64,000 nucleotides of DNA from Bacillus sp. ISL-51 (GTDB lineage Bacteria > Bacillota > Bacilli > Bacillales > Bacillaceae): NCBI RefSeq assembly GCF_018613535.1, contig NZ_JAGGQB010000002.1, positions 124,001 to 188,000 of the forward strand, in the 5' to 3' direction. Numbering within the stretch: the first letter of the stretch is position 1; each line of letters starts with the position of its first letter. The translations under genes were made by a program, and so were the position numbers. Of this stretch, positions 43,787 to 53,978 are shown one piece after another. The notes beneath the pieces are model-generated. The model was not told where the DNA came from. It worked only from the letters and a program-made list of their open reading frames with translations, and did no database searches.

Positions 43787-46700
43787 TTACTCTTCTTCAG
43801 TTCCAGGTTTTTTCTTACGGAATTTCGCCAATACTTCATATACGATCGGCACAATCAGAAGGGTAAGCAAGGTCGAACTGATTAAACCGCCGATAACGGT
43901 GACACCGAGTCCTTTGGAGATAACCTGGCTTCCGCCTTCAAAGCCCAATGCCAATGGAAGCAGGGCGCCGATTGTCGCAATCGCCGTCATCAGAATCGGA
44001 CGCAATCTCGTAGAGCCGGCTTCAAGGAGCGCTTCTCTCGTCGATATGCCTTCCGCTTCTTTATGGATGACGCGGTCAATTAAGACAATCGCATTTGTGA
44101 CGACGATTCCGATCAGCATGAGCATACCGATCATGGCGTTCAGACTGACCGTCTCTCCCGATACATACAGTCCGACTAATGCGCCGATGACCGTAAACGG
44201 AAGCGAGAACAGAATCGCAAACGGCGCTAATGCTCCGCCGAATGTAATCACAAGAACAAGATATACGATCGCAACTGCGGCAAGCATTGCTAAACCGAGT
44301 TTCGTAAAGGAATCCGCGATATCTGCGGATACACCGCTGGTATCGATCGATACATTATCCGGCAAATCCAATTTATCAACTTTCTTTTGTACGGCCGCTG
44401 ACACTTTCGTTACATTGTCAGATGCGACTTCTGCTGTTATGTCAGCATATAACTTTCCATCGCGTCTGGACACTGTATCTGATGTCGAGCCGTTTTTCAC
44501 TTTCGCTACCTCGCCGATTTTTACTTCTTGGCCTGCAGGCGATGTGATGGTTTTATCCTCTAATTCTTTCACACTCTTATACTGGTCTTTTTCAGTCTGA
44601 ATGTTGACGTCAAGCTCTTTTCCGTCTTTCTTCACCATTGTTAAAGGCGACTGTGACGTTTGTGACATGAGAGCTTGGGAGATTTGCGAAGCCGTTAAGC
44701 CGAGCTTGCTGAGTTTCTCCTGGTCAGCAACGAATGTGTACTCATCATATGTGCTGGAAAGGCCTGAATTTACGCCTTTCAGATCCTTCCGCTTTTTCAT
44801 GATGTCTTCGATGTCTTTGACCGTGCCTTTAATATCAGACTCTGAATCTCCGTAAACGTAATACGTCAATTCATTGTTGTTGCCAGACGAACTGAAATTT
44901 TGTGTTTTCCATTCGCCGCGGCTGGATGTTTTTTTGATTTCATTTAAGATATTGTCTTTTTCTTTGTCAAAATCAGGCGTGTCTTCCTCGTATTTCACGT
45001 AGAACAATGCGCCGTTTGAGCTGCCGCCGAGCGGGCTTTGCGAACCTAATGAATATTGAACCGTGTCGACATGTTTACGTTTCAGCAGCAAGTCTTCAGC
45101 TTTTTGCGCAGCTTTTTCCGCTTCGCTTTTCGTTTCGCCCGGTTCAGGCGTATATGTGAGCATTATCGTTTTGTCTGCTCCTGACGGCAGATAGCTCGCG
45201 CCGATCAGCGGTACGAGGAACAAACTTCCGACAAGCATCAGAACCGCGACAATGGATGTAATCCATTTATGGCTTAAAGACCAATTCAGCACTTTTTTAT
45301 AGAAATTGGCCAATCTGCCCGGCTTATGCTCTTTTGCTTTAACAGGCGCGCCTGAGAGCGATTTTTTGAATAAGCTGTGCGCCAGCATCGGCACCAATGT
45401 GATCGAAATCAAAAGTGATGCCGCAAGCGCAAAGACGATGGTTAATGCAAACGGCATAAACAATTGTCCGATCTGTCCGCCGACCATGGCAAGCGGCAGG
45501 AATACGGCAATGGTTACGATCGTTGAAGACATGATCGGTTTAAACATTTCCTTCGTCGCTTCACGAACCAATTGCTTCCCGCGTAAAGGTTCATCTTTCA
45601 GCCTCATGCGGCGGTAAATATTTTCAATGACGACAATGGAGTCATCGACCACCCGTCCGATGGCGACCGTCATCGCACCGAGCGTCATAATGTTTAAGGT
45701 GACATCAAGCTGATTCAGCACGAGAAGCGCAATCAGCAGTGACAGCGGGATGGAAACGATAGAAATCATCGTTGATTTAATATCTCTTAAGAATAAGAGA
45801 ATGATCACGACCGCAAAGATCGCGCCGAAAATCGCTTTGCTTAACATCGTATCCACTGACTCTGTAATCGGCTCTGCCATATCAAGAGTCGAACTGTACT
45901 TGAACCCTTTATGGTCCTTTTTGTATTGATTCAGTTCATCTTTAATCGCATCGGCCACTTCTACCGTGTTGGCGTCATTGGCTTTTACGATGTTGATGCC
46001 GATGCTGTCTTTTCCGTTTGTCCGGGAAATGGATTCTGCTTTTTTCACGTCTTTAATATCCGCAATGTCAGAAAGCTTAACTGTCGGCACCTCTGTGCCC
46101 GCGCTTTGCTGCGTCTGCTGTGCTGCCTGCGCGCCTGCTGCAGACGATGCGCTTGCGCCTGATGCCGCGCTGCTTGCTGAGCCGGCTGCTGACGTGACCG
46201 GAATTCTCATATCTTTTAAATCTTTAATTGACGTAATATCGCCGTTGACGACAACTGATTTTTCTTTGTTGCCGAACGTGTACAGCCCAAGCGGCGTGTT
46301 GACGTCAGAGCCTTGGATCACTTTCTTGACTGTATCTTCATCAAGTCCGTACTCTTTCATTTTTTTGTCTTTGAAAGAGAATTCCACTTGCTCTTCCTGC
46401 TGTCCTGAAACTTGTACAGAGGCAACGCCTTGGATTCCTTCGAGTTTAGGGACAAGAGTGTTTTCCACGTTTTTAGTCAGATCTTCAAGCGAGCTCTTAT
46501 CACTTGTCACACTGAGCGTCAAAATCGGGAAGGAATTCACGCTGAAGCGGGAAATATCAGGTTTCTTTGCGTCATCAGGAAGGCTGACATTATCCAATGC
46601 TTCAGAGACCTCGGTTTTTGCCTTGTCCATATCTTTCTCATAATCATATTCAATCATGACCGATGATACGTTTTCAGAGGAAGTGGACGATACTACGCTC

Positions 46701-46933
46701 ACGCCTTCTAAATTTTGCACGGCCTGTTCAATCGGTTTCGTCACTTCATCCGCAACTTGACTCGGAGCGGCTCCGGGATAAGTCGTATTTACTGAGAGGT
46801 AGGGCATGTTTACGTCAGGTATGGATTCCTGCTTCATATTCAGACCGGCATACAGCCCAGCTATAGTAACGATAATCGTCATCAGCCAAACCGCGAATTT
46901 GTTCTTCAGTACAAAGTTAATAATGTGGTTCAT
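43787..46933 (-). CDS. swrC: RND-family multidrug/surfactin exporter SwrC (YerP)
   Basis: A 1048-residue resistance-nodulation-division transporter with 12 transmembrane segments: one at the N-terminus, a large extracellular loop, five more, then the second half repeated. Transmembrane motifs GAMTVAIGRVVDDSIVVIENIY and GMLMLIGIVVTNAIVLIDRV carry proton-relay aspartates. It exports surfactin and is required for swarming in B. subtilis. An Ala/Ser/Gln-rich insertion of about 37 residues (246-282) interrupts the first extracellular domain. CGGAGGATACG precedes ATG 46933. It is divergent from yerO. Confidence 0.96.
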   Translation of the reverse strand: MNHIINFVLKNKFAVWLMTIIVTIAGLYAGLNMKQESIPDVNMPYLSVNTTYPGAAPSQVADEVTKPIEQAVQNLEGVSVVSSTSSENVSSVMIEYDYEKDMDKAKTEVSEALDNVSLPDDAKKPDISRFSVNSFPILTLSVTSDKSSLEDLTKNVENTLVPKLEGIQGVASVQVSGQQEEQVEFSFKDKKMKEYGLDEDTVKKVIQGSDVNTPLGLYTFGNKEKSVVVNGDITSIKDLKDMRIPVTSAAGSASSAASGASASSAAGAQAAQQTQQSAGTEVPTVKLSDIADIKDVKKAESISRTNGKDSIGINIVKANDANTVEVADAIKDELNQYKKDHKGFKYSSTLDMAEPITESVDTMLSKAIFGAIFAVVIILLFLRDIKSTMISIVSIPLSLLIALLVLNQLDVTLNIMTLGAMTVAIGRVVDDSIVVIENIYRRMRLKDEPLRGKQLVREATKEMFKPIMSSTIVTIAVFLPLAMVGGQIGQLFMPFALTIVFALAASLLISITLVPMLAHSLFKKSLSGAPVKAKEHKPGRLANFYKKVLNWSLSHKWITSIVAVLMLVGSLFLVPLIGASYLPSGADKTIMLTYTPEPGETKSEAEKAAQKAEDLLLKRKHVDTVQYSLGSQSPLGGSSNGALFYVKYEEDTPDFDKEKDNILNEIKKTSSRGEWKTQNFSSSGNNNELTYYVYGDSESDIKGTVKDIEDIMKKRKDLKGVNSGLSSTYDEYTFVADQEKLSKLGLTASQISQALMSQTSQSPLTMVKKDGKELDVNIQTEKDQYKSVKELEDKTITSPAGQEVKIGEVAKVKNGSTSDTVSRRDGKLYADITAEVASDNVTKVSAAVQKKVDKLDLPDNVSIDTSGVSADIADSFTKLGLAMLAAVAIVYLVLVITFGGALAPFAILFSLPFTVIGALVGLYVSGETVSLNAMIGMLMLIGIVVTNAIVLIDRVIHKEAEGISTREALLEAGSTRLRPILMTAIATIGALLPLALGFEGGSQVISKGLGVTVIGGLISSTLLTLLIVPIVYEVLAKFRKKKPGTEEE

Positions 46934-46954
46934 CGTATCCTCCGTTATTTGTTA

Positions 46955-46982
46955 TTGACTGACTGGTCATTCTATATAATAC
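46955..46982 (+). promoter_or_regulatory. swrC-yerO intergenic promoter and candidate TetR operator
   Basis: Rightward TTGACT (46955-46960) and TAATAC (46977-46982) with a 16-base spacer could drive yerO. The spacer region carries TGACTGACTGGTCA (46956-46969), a TGAC-N6-GTCA inverted repeat of the kind bound by TetR-family repressors. It also lies just downstream of a possible leftward promoter (TTGAGT and TATAGA, 17 bases apart), so one site could control both genes. Confidence 0.55.
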
Positions 46983-47061
46983 TAAACGGTATAACTCAAC
47001 ATCGTCAACAAAAAGCCAGTAAATTTTTCTAAATTTTTGAAAGATTAAGGGGAAGCACGTC

Positions 47062-47907
47062 ATGAACGAAAAAAAAGAGAAAATCATAAAAACCGGCATC
47101 CGTTTATTTGCCAAAAAAGGATTTTCTTCCACAACCATTCAGGAAATCGCTGTTGAATGCGGAATATCAAAAGGAGCTTTTTATCTCCATTTTAAATCGA
47201 AAGAAGCCCTTCTTTTGTCAGCATGTGAATATTACATCGCCATGTCTATGGAAGAAGTAAAGAAAATTAAAGCAGAAAATCAAACTAAACCGCCTAAGGA
47301 GATTTTCAAAAAACAGATTGCCTATCAATTCCAGGAATTCTTGGAGCATAAGGACTTTATCATTCTCTTATTGAGTGAGAAGGTTATTCCTGAAAACCAA
47401 AAAGTAAAACAATCCTTTCATGAGGCAAATATTCAATTTAACAGGCTCTATCGGGAGGCTTTGCTGTCGTCTTACGGAGAAAGCATCACACCGTTTTTAG
47501 CGGACGCATCCGTTATGGCGCAAGGGATTGTGAGCTCCTATATTCATTTCTTGATTTTTAATGAGAACATGGCGTTTCAGACGGAACAGGTGGCGGAATT
47601 TCTGATCAAAAGGATTGATGACCTTGTGACGGGCCTGATTGAGGAGAATCCCGATCCGCTGCTGCCCGAGGACATTTTCATCCAGCCTCCGCCGCATATA
47701 GAAGAGCTGTTAAAGGAAATACGAAAGGCAAAAGGGCAGCATGGATTGCCTGAGGATGTCATCGTGTCGCTTGAGGTGATTGAAGAAGAATGCGCTAAGG
47801 AGGAGCCCCGCAAACCGATTATTAAAGGAATGCTTTCCAATTTAGCCGGCAGCGGCAATGATCAAATTGAGACATTGCGTTCCTCTATTGAAGCGTATTT
47901 CAGCTAG
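47062..47907 (+). CDS. yerO: TetR-family transcriptional regulator YerO
   Basis: A 281-residue regulator. The N-terminal DNA-binding domain has RLFAKKGFSSTTIQEIAVEC and GISKGAFYLHFKSKEALL (residues 10-55), typical TetR helix-turn-helix. The C-terminal ligand domain is long for the family and extends to about 280 residues with an acidic middle. AAGGGGAA precedes ATG 47062. Divergent orientation to swrC and the palindrome between them suggest it represses swrC or itself. Confidence 0.92.
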   Translation: MNEKKEKIIKTGIRLFAKKGFSSTTIQEIAVECGISKGAFYLHFKSKEALLLSACEYYIAMSMEEVKKIKAENQTKPPKEIFKKQIAYQFQEFLEHKDFIILLLSEKVIPENQKVKQSFHEANIQFNRLYREALLSSYGESITPFLADASVMAQGIVSSYIHFLIFNENMAFQTEQVAEFLIKRIDDLVTGLIEENPDPLLPEDIFIQPPPHIEELLKEIRKAKGQHGLPEDVIVSLEVIEEECAKEEPRKPIIKGMLSNLAGSGNDQIETLRSSIEAYFS

Positions 47908-47916
47908 TGATTATAT

Positions 47917-47944
47917 AAAAAGAGACCGGAGCTTTTCCGGTCTC
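47917..47944 (-). terminator. Terminator of the gatCAB operon
   Basis: Arms GAGACCGGA (47922-47930) and TCCGGTCTC (47936-47944), then five T on the minus strand, about 40 bases after the gatB stop. Confidence 0.88.
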
Positions 47945-47949
47945 AATGT

Positions 47950-47982
47950 CAGCAGCGCCTTCGGACAGGCGGCTGCTTTTTT
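47950..47982 (+). terminator. Terminator of yerO
   Basis: A CAGCAGCGCC stem pairs with GGCGGCTGCT, followed by six T on the plus strand. The T-run reaches the gatB stop codon, so convergent transcripts overlap here. Confidence 0.8.
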
Positions 47983-49411
47983 ATCGTTTCTTGATTTCTT
48001 CAAGTAAAATCTTGTTCACCATCGGCGGGTTGGCTTGTCCTTTTGAGGCTTTCATAATCTGCCCGACAAGGAAGCCGATCGCGCGGTCTTTCCCGTTTTT
48101 GAAGTCCTCGATGGACTGAGGGTTGCCGTCAAGCGCTTCTGTGACCAGCTTGAGAAGCACGCTTTCGTCAGAAATCTGCACGAGGCCTTTTTCTTTGACA
48201 ATTTTTTCAGCGTCGCCGCCTTTTTCAATTAATTCTTTGAAGACCTTCTTCGCGATTTTAGAAGAAATGGTTCCTTTTTCAATCAATTGAATCATGCCGG
48301 CAAGGCCTTCAGGCGTCAGCGCCACATCAGAAAGCTCTTTTTGCTCAGCGTTCAGATAGGCTGACACTTCACCCATGAGCCAGTTTGATGCCTGCTTTGC
48401 TTCGGCGCCTTTTTTGACTGTTTCTTCGAAGAAGTCAGCCATTTCTTTTGTAAGCGTCAATACCATGGCATCATATGCAGGCAGTCCGAGCTCTTCGATA
48501 TAACGCTTGCGGCGTTCATCCGGAAGCTCAGGAATGCTGGCCTTTACCCGCTCTTTCCATTCGTCATCGATGTAAAGCTCGACAAGATCCGGCTCTGGGA
48601 AGTAGCGGTAGTCGTCTGACCCTTCTTTAATACGCATAAGAATGGTTTTTTTCGTTGCTTCATCATAACGGCGTGTTTCCTGCTGGATGATTCCGCCGGA
48701 AAGGAGAACCTGCTCCTGGCGTTTTTCTTCATGCTCAAGGCCTTTTTGCACGAACGCGAAGGAGTTCAAGTTTTTCAGCTCTGTTTTTGTGCCGAATTTC
48801 TCTTGGCCGATCGGGCGGAGGGAAATGTTGGCGTCACAGCGCAGCGATCCTTCTTCCATTTTACAGTCAGAAACGCCTGTGTACTGAATAATTGATTTCA
48901 GTTTTTCAAGGTATGCGTATGCTTCCTCCGGTGTGCGGATATCCGGCTCAGACACGATTTCGACCAGCGGCGTGCCTTGGCGGTTGAAGTCAACGAGGGA
49001 ATAGCCGTCGCCTGTATGCGTCAGTTTTCCCGCATCTTCCTCAAGGTGAAGACGTGTGATGCCGATTTTTTTCGTTTTTCCGCCGACTTCAATTTCAATC
49101 CAGCCGTTTTCGCCGATCGGCTTGTCGAATTGAGAAATTTGATACGCCTTCGGGTTATCCGGATAGAAATAGTTTTTACGGTCAAACTTCGTATCCGTCG
49201 CGATTTCGCAGTTTAGGGCCATAGCGGCTTTCATCGCGAATTCGACTGCCTCTTTGTTTAACACGGGCAATACGCCCGGGTAACCGAGGTCGATAACGCT
49301 CGTTTGGGTATTTGCATCCGCGCCGAATGGCGTCGGAGAGCTTGAGAAAATTTTAGATTTCGTTTTTAACTCCACATGGACTTCTAGTCCGATTACCGTT
49401 TCAAAGTTCAC
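47981..49411 (-). CDS. gatB: Asp/Glu-tRNA amidotransferase subunit B (GatB)
   Basis: A 476-residue subunit. The N-terminus [18 protein letters not shown] and the conserved [38 protein letters not shown] and [10 protein letters not shown] blocks are diagnostic; a YqeY-like tail domain ends the protein. GatB binds the misacylated tRNA and transfers ammonia to make Gln-tRNA or Asn-tRNA. The start is GTG 49411 behind GGGGTG, 13 bp after gatA. Confidence 0.97.
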   Translation of the reverse strand: MNFETVIGLEVHVELKTKSKIFSSSPTPFGADANTQTSVIDLGYPGVLPVLNKEAVEFAMKAAMALNCEIATDTKFDRKNYFYPDNPKAYQISQFDKPIGENGWIEIEVGGKTKKIGITRLHLEEDAGKLTHTGDGYSLVDFNRQGTPLVEIVSEPDIRTPEEAYAYLEKLKSIIQYTGVSDCKMEEGSLRCDANISLRPIGQEKFGTKTELKNLNSFAFVQKGLEHEEKRQEQVLLSGGIIQQETRRYDEATKKTILMRIKEGSDDYRYFPEPDLVELYIDDEWKERVKASIPELPDERRKRYIEELGLPAYDAMVLTLTKEMADFFEETVKKGAEAKQASNWLMGEVSAYLNAEQKELSDVALTPEGLAGMIQLIEKGTISSKIAKKVFKELIEKGGDAEKIVKEKGLVQISDESVLLKLVTEALDGNPQSIEDFKNGKDRAIGFLVGQIMKASKGQANPPMVNKILLEEIKKR

Positions 49412-49424
49412 TTCATTTCACCCC

Positions 49425-50882
49425 TTACAGTTCAGGTTTTGCTTTATGATGGTCTGTTGCCTGTTCAAACGCATGAGCGACACGGTACACAGTGCCTTCA
49501 TCGAAGTGTTTTCCGATGATTTGCAGCCCGAGCGGCAGTCCGTCCGTAAATCCGCACGGCACGCTGATTCCCGGTACGCCCGCAAGGTTGACAGGGATCG
49601 TTAAAATATCGTTGGCGTACATTGTCAGCGGATCGCTTGTTTTCTCGCCGATTTTAAATGCCGGTGTCGGCGTTGTCGGCCCGACGATGACGTCATATTT
49701 CTCAAATACGTCTTCAAAGTCTTTTTTAATGAGCGTGCGCACTTTTTGCGCTTTTTTGTAGTACGCGTCATAGTAGCCTGAGCTGAGAGCGAATGTGCCG
49801 AGCATAATACGGCGTTTCACTTCGTTGCCGAAGCCTTCTGAGCGTGTTTGTTTATACAGGTCGATCAGGTTGTCCGCATTGTCCGTGCGGTATCCGTAGC
49901 GGATGCCGTCAAAGCGTGCAAGGTTCGCAGACGCTTCTGAAGAGGACAGCAGGTAATACGTCGCAAGGGCGTATTTACTGTGCGGAAGAGATACTTCTTC
50001 CCATGTTGCGCCGAGACCCTCAAGCACCTTCAAAGCGGCAAGAACGGATTCCTTCGCTTCTTTGCCGACGCCTTCGCCGAGATATTCTTTCGGAACGGCA
50101 ATTTTTAAGCCTTTAATATCGCCCGTTAATGAAGAAAGAAAGTCAGGCACATCCACATTGGCGCTTGTCGCATCCATTTTGTCAGCGCCTGCAATCGCTT
50201 GAAGCAAAAATGCGTTGTCTTCTACCGTTCTTGTGATCGGGCCGATTTGGTCTAATGAAGAGGCAAAGGCAACTAAACCGTAACGTGACACGCGTCCGTA
50301 TGTAGGCTTTAATCCGACAACGCCGCAGAATGAAGCCGGCTGGCGGATGGAGCCGCCCGTGTCAGATCCGAGTGAAAACGGCACTTCTCCCGCTGCAACC
50401 GCAGCCGCGGAGCCGCCGCTTGAACCGCCGGGAACCGTATCCAGATTCCAAGGGTTTTTCGTGGCTTTGTACGCGGAGTTTTCGGTTGAAGACCCCATCG
50501 CGAATTCGTCCATGTTCAGCTTTCCGATTGTGACAGCTTCAGCAGCCTGAAGGCGCTCGACAACCGTCGCATCGTAAATAGGATCAAAGTTTTCAAGAAT
50601 TTTGCTTGAACATGTCGTGCGAAGCCCTTTTGTCACGATATTGTCTTTGACGCCGATCGGCATTCCGAACAGAAGGCCGTGTTCAGAACGGCCGTCCACC
50701 GCTTCATCGAGCTCTTTTGCGTAAGCGCGCGCTTTTTCTTCATCAAGCTGCAAAAACGCCTGAACCTTATCATCTACGGATGCGATCCGTTTGTAAGATT
50801 CATCAACAAGATCAGAAATTTTGATCTCTTTTTTATGTATCATTTGTTTCAGTTCTGTGATTTTGTGATCAAATAATGACAT
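49425..50882 (-). CDS. gatA: Asp/Glu-tRNA amidotransferase subunit A (GatA)
   Basis: A 485-residue amidase-signature enzyme. The Ser-cisSer-Lys triad is visible in [20 protein letters not shown] and [11 protein letters not shown]. It releases ammonia from glutamine for use by GatB. GGAGGGAGAC precedes ATG 50882. It follows gatC by 14 bp in the order gatC-gatA-gatB. Confidence 0.97.
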   Translation of the reverse strand: MSLFDHKITELKQMIHKKEIKISDLVDESYKRIASVDDKVQAFLQLDEEKARAYAKELDEAVDGRSEHGLLFGMPIGVKDNIVTKGLRTTCSSKILENFDPIYDATVVERLQAAEAVTIGKLNMDEFAMGSSTENSAYKATKNPWNLDTVPGGSSGGSAAAVAAGEVPFSLGSDTGGSIRQPASFCGVVGLKPTYGRVSRYGLVAFASSLDQIGPITRTVEDNAFLLQAIAGADKMDATSANVDVPDFLSSLTGDIKGLKIAVPKEYLGEGVGKEAKESVLAALKVLEGLGATWEEVSLPHSKYALATYYLLSSSEASANLARFDGIRYGYRTDNADNLIDLYKQTRSEGFGNEVKRRIMLGTFALSSGYYDAYYKKAQKVRTLIKKDFEDVFEKYDVIVGPTTPTPAFKIGEKTSDPLTMYANDILTIPVNLAGVPGISVPCGFTDGLPLGLQIIGKHFDEGTVYRVAHAFEQATDHHKAKPEL

Positions 50883-50896
50883 ACTGTCTCCCTCCT

Positions 50897-51187
50897 TTAA
50901 TCCAGAATTGATGGCACACGAACATAGCCGTCTTTATGATCGGGAGCATTTTTCATAACATCCTCGATCGGAAGGCCTTTACCCGCTTCATCTTCTCTCA
51001 TTACGTTTTTCATTTTCAGCACGTGAGTCGTCGGCTCCACGTTATCCGTATCCACTTCATTCAGCTCCTCGGCAAACGAGATGATGCTGTCAAGCTGTTC
51101 AGTGAACATTTCAGCTTCTTCATCCGTAATGGCAAGTCTCGCCAAATGAGCAACATGCTTTACTTCTTCTATAGAAATTCGTGACAT
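50897..51187 (-). CDS. gatC: Asp/Glu-tRNA amidotransferase subunit C (GatC)
   Basis: A 96-residue protein ([20 protein letters not shown] at the start, VEPTTHV in the middle, [10 protein letters not shown] at the end), the small belt subunit that stabilises GatA-GatB. ATG 51187 is behind GGAGGTG; a Met three codons earlier overlaps that site. It is the first gene of the operon. Confidence 0.96.
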   Translation of the reverse strand: MSRISIEEVKHVAHLARLAITDEEAEMFTEQLDSIISFAEELNEVDTDNVEPTTHVLKMKNVMREDEAGKGLPIEDVMKNAPDHKDGYVRVPSILD

Positions 51188-51608
51188 AAGATCCACCTCC
51201 GCATAATTCTCCGTTTCGTCATATAATACTGATCATATCAAAAACAAGCCCTCTAAAGCAACAGAACGCCGCCTTCTAAGCCATGATGAAACCTTCTCTA
51301 TTTTATCCTAAAACGAGGCGAAAGAGAAACGAAATATATGTCAGAAAATTTTTACTTTTATAAATTATTGACAGCGTTTTCATCTTTAAGCTGTTCTAGG
51401 TTGACGGCGGATTTCCCCCTGAATAGGCGAGGTTTCAGCAGTTGATTGATCGGGGATACTTTGTTAGGTTTAGTAACCATAGCCTGCACGAAATCGTGCG
51501 AGCCGCATGTAATAATGGCAAAAGGCTTACCGCCGGCGCTTGTTCCGGCACTATCAAAATGCAGAGGTGATGTCAAAATTAACAGGAAAGAAGAGAGGGT
51601 CCAGAAAC
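51188..51608. other. Divergent intergenic region between gatC and opuE
   Basis: About 420 bp that should hold the leftward gatCAB promoter and the osmotically regulated opuE promoters. A TTGACA lies at 51368-51373 without a good -10 at the right distance, and a sigma-B-like pair is at 51432-51457. I found no convincing gene. Confidence 0.5.
51432..51457 (+). promoter_or_regulatory. Sigma-B-like promoter of opuE
   Basis: GTTTCA (51432-51437), 14 bases, GGGGAT (51452-51457), against the sigma-B consensus GTTTAA-N12-15-GGGTAT. B. subtilis opuE has both sigma-A and sigma-B promoters and is induced by high osmolarity. Confidence 0.5.
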
Positions 51609-53087
51609 GTGAGTATTGAATTAATTATATCTTTAGGAATTTACTTTGCTGCCATGCTGTTAATCGGCTGGTACGCTTTTAGAAAAACGACGAATATCAA
51701 TGACTATATGCTGGGCGGAAGAGGACTCGGACCGTTCGTAACGGCGCTGTCTGCAGGGGCCGCTGATATGAGTGCATGGATGCTGATGGGGGTTCCCGGC
51801 GCAATGTTCGCAACGGGATTATCTACCTTATGGCTGGCGCTCGGATTGACAATCGGCGCATATTCAAACTATCTGCTGCTTGCTCCGAGGCTTCGCGCTT
51901 ACACGGAAGTGGCGGACGATGCGATTACGATTCCTGACTTCTTTGATAAACGGTTCCGCCATTCGTCATCATTGCTGAAAATTGTTTCCGCCGTGATTAT
52001 TATGGTCTTTTTCACACTGTACACATCGTCCGGAATGGTATCCGGAGGCAGATTGTTTGAATCAGCATTTGGCGCCGACTACAAATTCGGTCTGTTCTTA
52101 ACGGCCGGTGTTGTTGTGCTTTACACGCTGTTTGGCGGTTTTCTCGCTGTCAGTCTGACTGACTTTGTACAGGGAGCGATCATGTTTGCGGCATTAGTGC
52201 TTGTGCCGATCGTTGCTTTTACCCAGCTCGGGAGCGTTTCAACGACGATTGATTCGATCAACGCCGTAGATCCGAAGCTATTGGATATCTTTAAAGGCGC
52301 GAGCGTCATTAGCATTATTTCTTATTTGGCATGGGGACTCGGCTACTACGGCCAGCCTCATATCATCGTGCGATTTATGGCGATCAAAGAAGTGAAGGAT
52401 TTAAAACCGGCCCGCAGAATCGGCATGAGCTGGATGGTTATTTCCGTTCTCGGTTCATTGCTGACGGGGATCATAGGTGTTGCGTATTCTCATCACTTCG
52501 GAGTTGCCGTAAAAGATCCGGAAACGATTTTCATTATATTTTCTAAAATACTGTTCCATCCGCTGATTACGGGCTTCTTATTGTCAGCGATTTTAGCGGC
52601 GATTATGAGTTCCATCTCCTCGCAGCTTTTAGTAACGGCAAGCGCCATTACGGAAGATTTATACCGCGCCTTTTTCAGACGGGAAGCGAGCGATAAAGAA
52701 TTGGTCATGATCGGCCGCATGTCGGTATTGATCGTGGCCGTCATTGCTATCTTTCTTTCCCTAAATCCGAACAGCACGATTCTTGACCTGGTCGGATATG
52801 CGTGGGCAGGCTTCGGTTCGGCCATCGGGCCCGCGCTTCTGCTCAGTCTGTACTGGAAACGGATGAATGAATGGGGAGCGCTTGCGGCGATGATTACCGG
52901 AGCCGCGGCCGTTTTAATCTGGATTACGACGGGCCTTGCCGTTTCAACCGGCGTATATGAAATCATCCCGGGGTTCTTCCTCAGTTTGATTGCAGGTATC
53001 ACTGTCAGTCTTTTAACCAAAAAACCGGCGGATGCTTCTTATCAGCTGTTCAGCCGGATGGAAACACTTTTAAAAAGCAAAAAATAA
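51609..53087 (+). CDS. opuE: Osmoregulated proline/sodium symporter OpuE
   Basis: A 492-residue sodium:solute symporter with about 13 transmembrane helices. Family blocks include GGRGLGPFVTALSAGAADMS, LRAYTEVADDAITIPDFFDKRF and GYAWAGFGSAIGPALLLSLYW. It imports proline as an osmoprotectant. The start chosen is GTG 51609, with GAGAGG upstream, which gives exactly the family length; the frame is open 23 codons further upstream. A strong terminator follows. Confidence 0.95.
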   Translation: MSIELIISLGIYFAAMLLIGWYAFRKTTNINDYMLGGRGLGPFVTALSAGAADMSAWMLMGVPGAMFATGLSTLWLALGLTIGAYSNYLLLAPRLRAYTEVADDAITIPDFFDKRFRHSSSLLKIVSAVIIMVFFTLYTSSGMVSGGRLFESAFGADYKFGLFLTAGVVVLYTLFGGFLAVSLTDFVQGAIMFAALVLVPIVAFTQLGSVSTTIDSINAVDPKLLDIFKGASVISIISYLAWGLGYYGQPHIIVRFMAIKEVKDLKPARRIGMSWMVISVLGSLLTGIIGVAYSHHFGVAVKDPETIFIIFSKILFHPLITGFLLSAILAAIMSSISSQLLVTASAITEDLYRAFFRREASDKELVMIGRMSVLIVAVIAIFLSLNPNSTILDLVGYAWAGFGSAIGPALLLSLYWKRMNEWGALAAMITGAAAVLIWITTGLAVSTGVYEIIPGFFLSLIAGITVSLLTKKPADASYQLFSRMETLLKSKK

Positions 53088-53090
53088 GCA

Positions 53091-53125
53091 AAAGCCGTCA
53101 GAATTTATCCCTGACGGCTTTTTTC
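53091..53125 (+). terminator. Terminator of opuE
   Basis: Eleven-base arms AAAGCCGTCAG (53091-53101) and CTGACGGCTTT (53111-53121), followed by T-rich sequence. Confidence 0.92.
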
Positions 53126-53198
53126 TTCAGCTCTTGTCCTGCTATAAATACTGTGAGAAAATCATATCAATTTACTATAAGCAAAATGTGGAGGTGCT

Positions 53199-53897
53199 GT
53201 GGAATTGAGCTGGCCTATCGATCCAGACATTTTATTAAAGCTGGGCATTGCCACGCTGATCGGCATGATTATCGGGCTTGAGCGCGAATTAAAGAATAAA
53301 CCGCTCGGACTGAAAACCTGCATTGTCATCGCCGTCAGCTCTTGTATGCTGACGATTGTCAGCATTAATGCGGCATATCATTTCCCAAAATATTACCGTA
53401 TCATGATGGACCCGCTCCGCCTTCCCGCCCAAATCATTTCCGGTGTCGGTTTTATCGGCGCGGGCGTGATTCTGCGCAAAAGCAATGATGTCATTTCCGG
53501 GCTGACGACATCCGCCATAATCTGGGGCGCGGCCGGGCTTGGTCTGGCAACGGGAGCCGGCTTTTATAAAGAAGCATTCGCGAGCCTCTTGTTCATCCTG
53601 ATCAGCGTTGAATTTCTGCCGTGGTTCATCAGAAAAATCGGCCCCGACCGCTTGCAGGAAAAAGATATCCGCGTGAGGATGTCTCTTTCTGACAAAGATA
53701 AAATGACCGAGATTTTAAAGGAAATGAAAAGCAAACAGATCCGTATCCACTCCGTCCGGATTGATGATCTGCATGAAAAGGAATTTCCGATTATGGAAGT
53801 GAAAATCAGAGTCCATAAAAACCGTTACACCACGGACGTATATTATGATATTAAAGCGATTCAAGGTGTCGTCGGGGTGAAGTGCGATACGTTATAA
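53199..53897 (+). CDS. sapB: MgtC/SapB family membrane protein
   Basis: A 232-residue protein. Four to five transmembrane helices (residues 8-150) include the family signature TLIGMIIGLERELKNKPLGLKT and GFIGAGVILRKSNDVISGLTTSA; an ACT-like soluble tail follows. In B. subtilis sapB lies between opuE and yerI, as here; it has been linked to an alkaline phosphatase phenotype and possibly magnesium stress. GGAGGTG lies at 53190-53196, which is very close to GTG 53199; TTG 53205, two codons later, is better spaced and may be the true start. Confidence 0.9.
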   Translation: MELSWPIDPDILLKLGIATLIGMIIGLERELKNKPLGLKTCIVIAVSSCMLTIVSINAAYHFPKYYRIMMDPLRLPAQIISGVGFIGAGVILRKSNDVISGLTTSAIIWGAAGLGLATGAGFYKEAFASLLFILISVEFLPWFIRKIGPDRLQEKDIRVRMSLSDKDKMTEILKEMKSKQIRIHSVRIDDLHEKEFPIMEVKIRVHKNRYTTDVYYDIKAIQGVVGVKCDTL

Positions 53898-53934
53898 AGG
53901 TCTTCAGGATGTAACATCCTGGAGACCTTTGTTT
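53896..53934 (+). terminator. Terminator of sapB
   Basis: Sixteen-base, nearly perfect arms (53896-53911 and 53915-53930) with a TAA loop, starting inside the sapB stop codon and followed by GTTT. Confidence 0.85.
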
Positions 53935-53946
53935 AGATTGCAACAC

Positions 53947-53974
53947 AACGCCGGCCTGATGTCAGCCGGCGCTT
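53947..53974 (-). terminator. Possible terminator of yerI
   Basis: Arms CGCCGGC (53949-53955) and GCCGGCG (53965-53971), followed on the minus strand only by TTGTGTTG, so the T-run is weak. It lies 7 bases after the yerI stop. Confidence 0.5.
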
Positions 53975-53978
53975 TCTC

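Noticed and set aside
51358..51576. Minus-strand open frame of 72 codons between gatC and opuE
   Set aside because: It runs across the opuE promoter region, has no ribosome binding site or protein-like composition, and contains the sigma-B-like promoter on the other strand.
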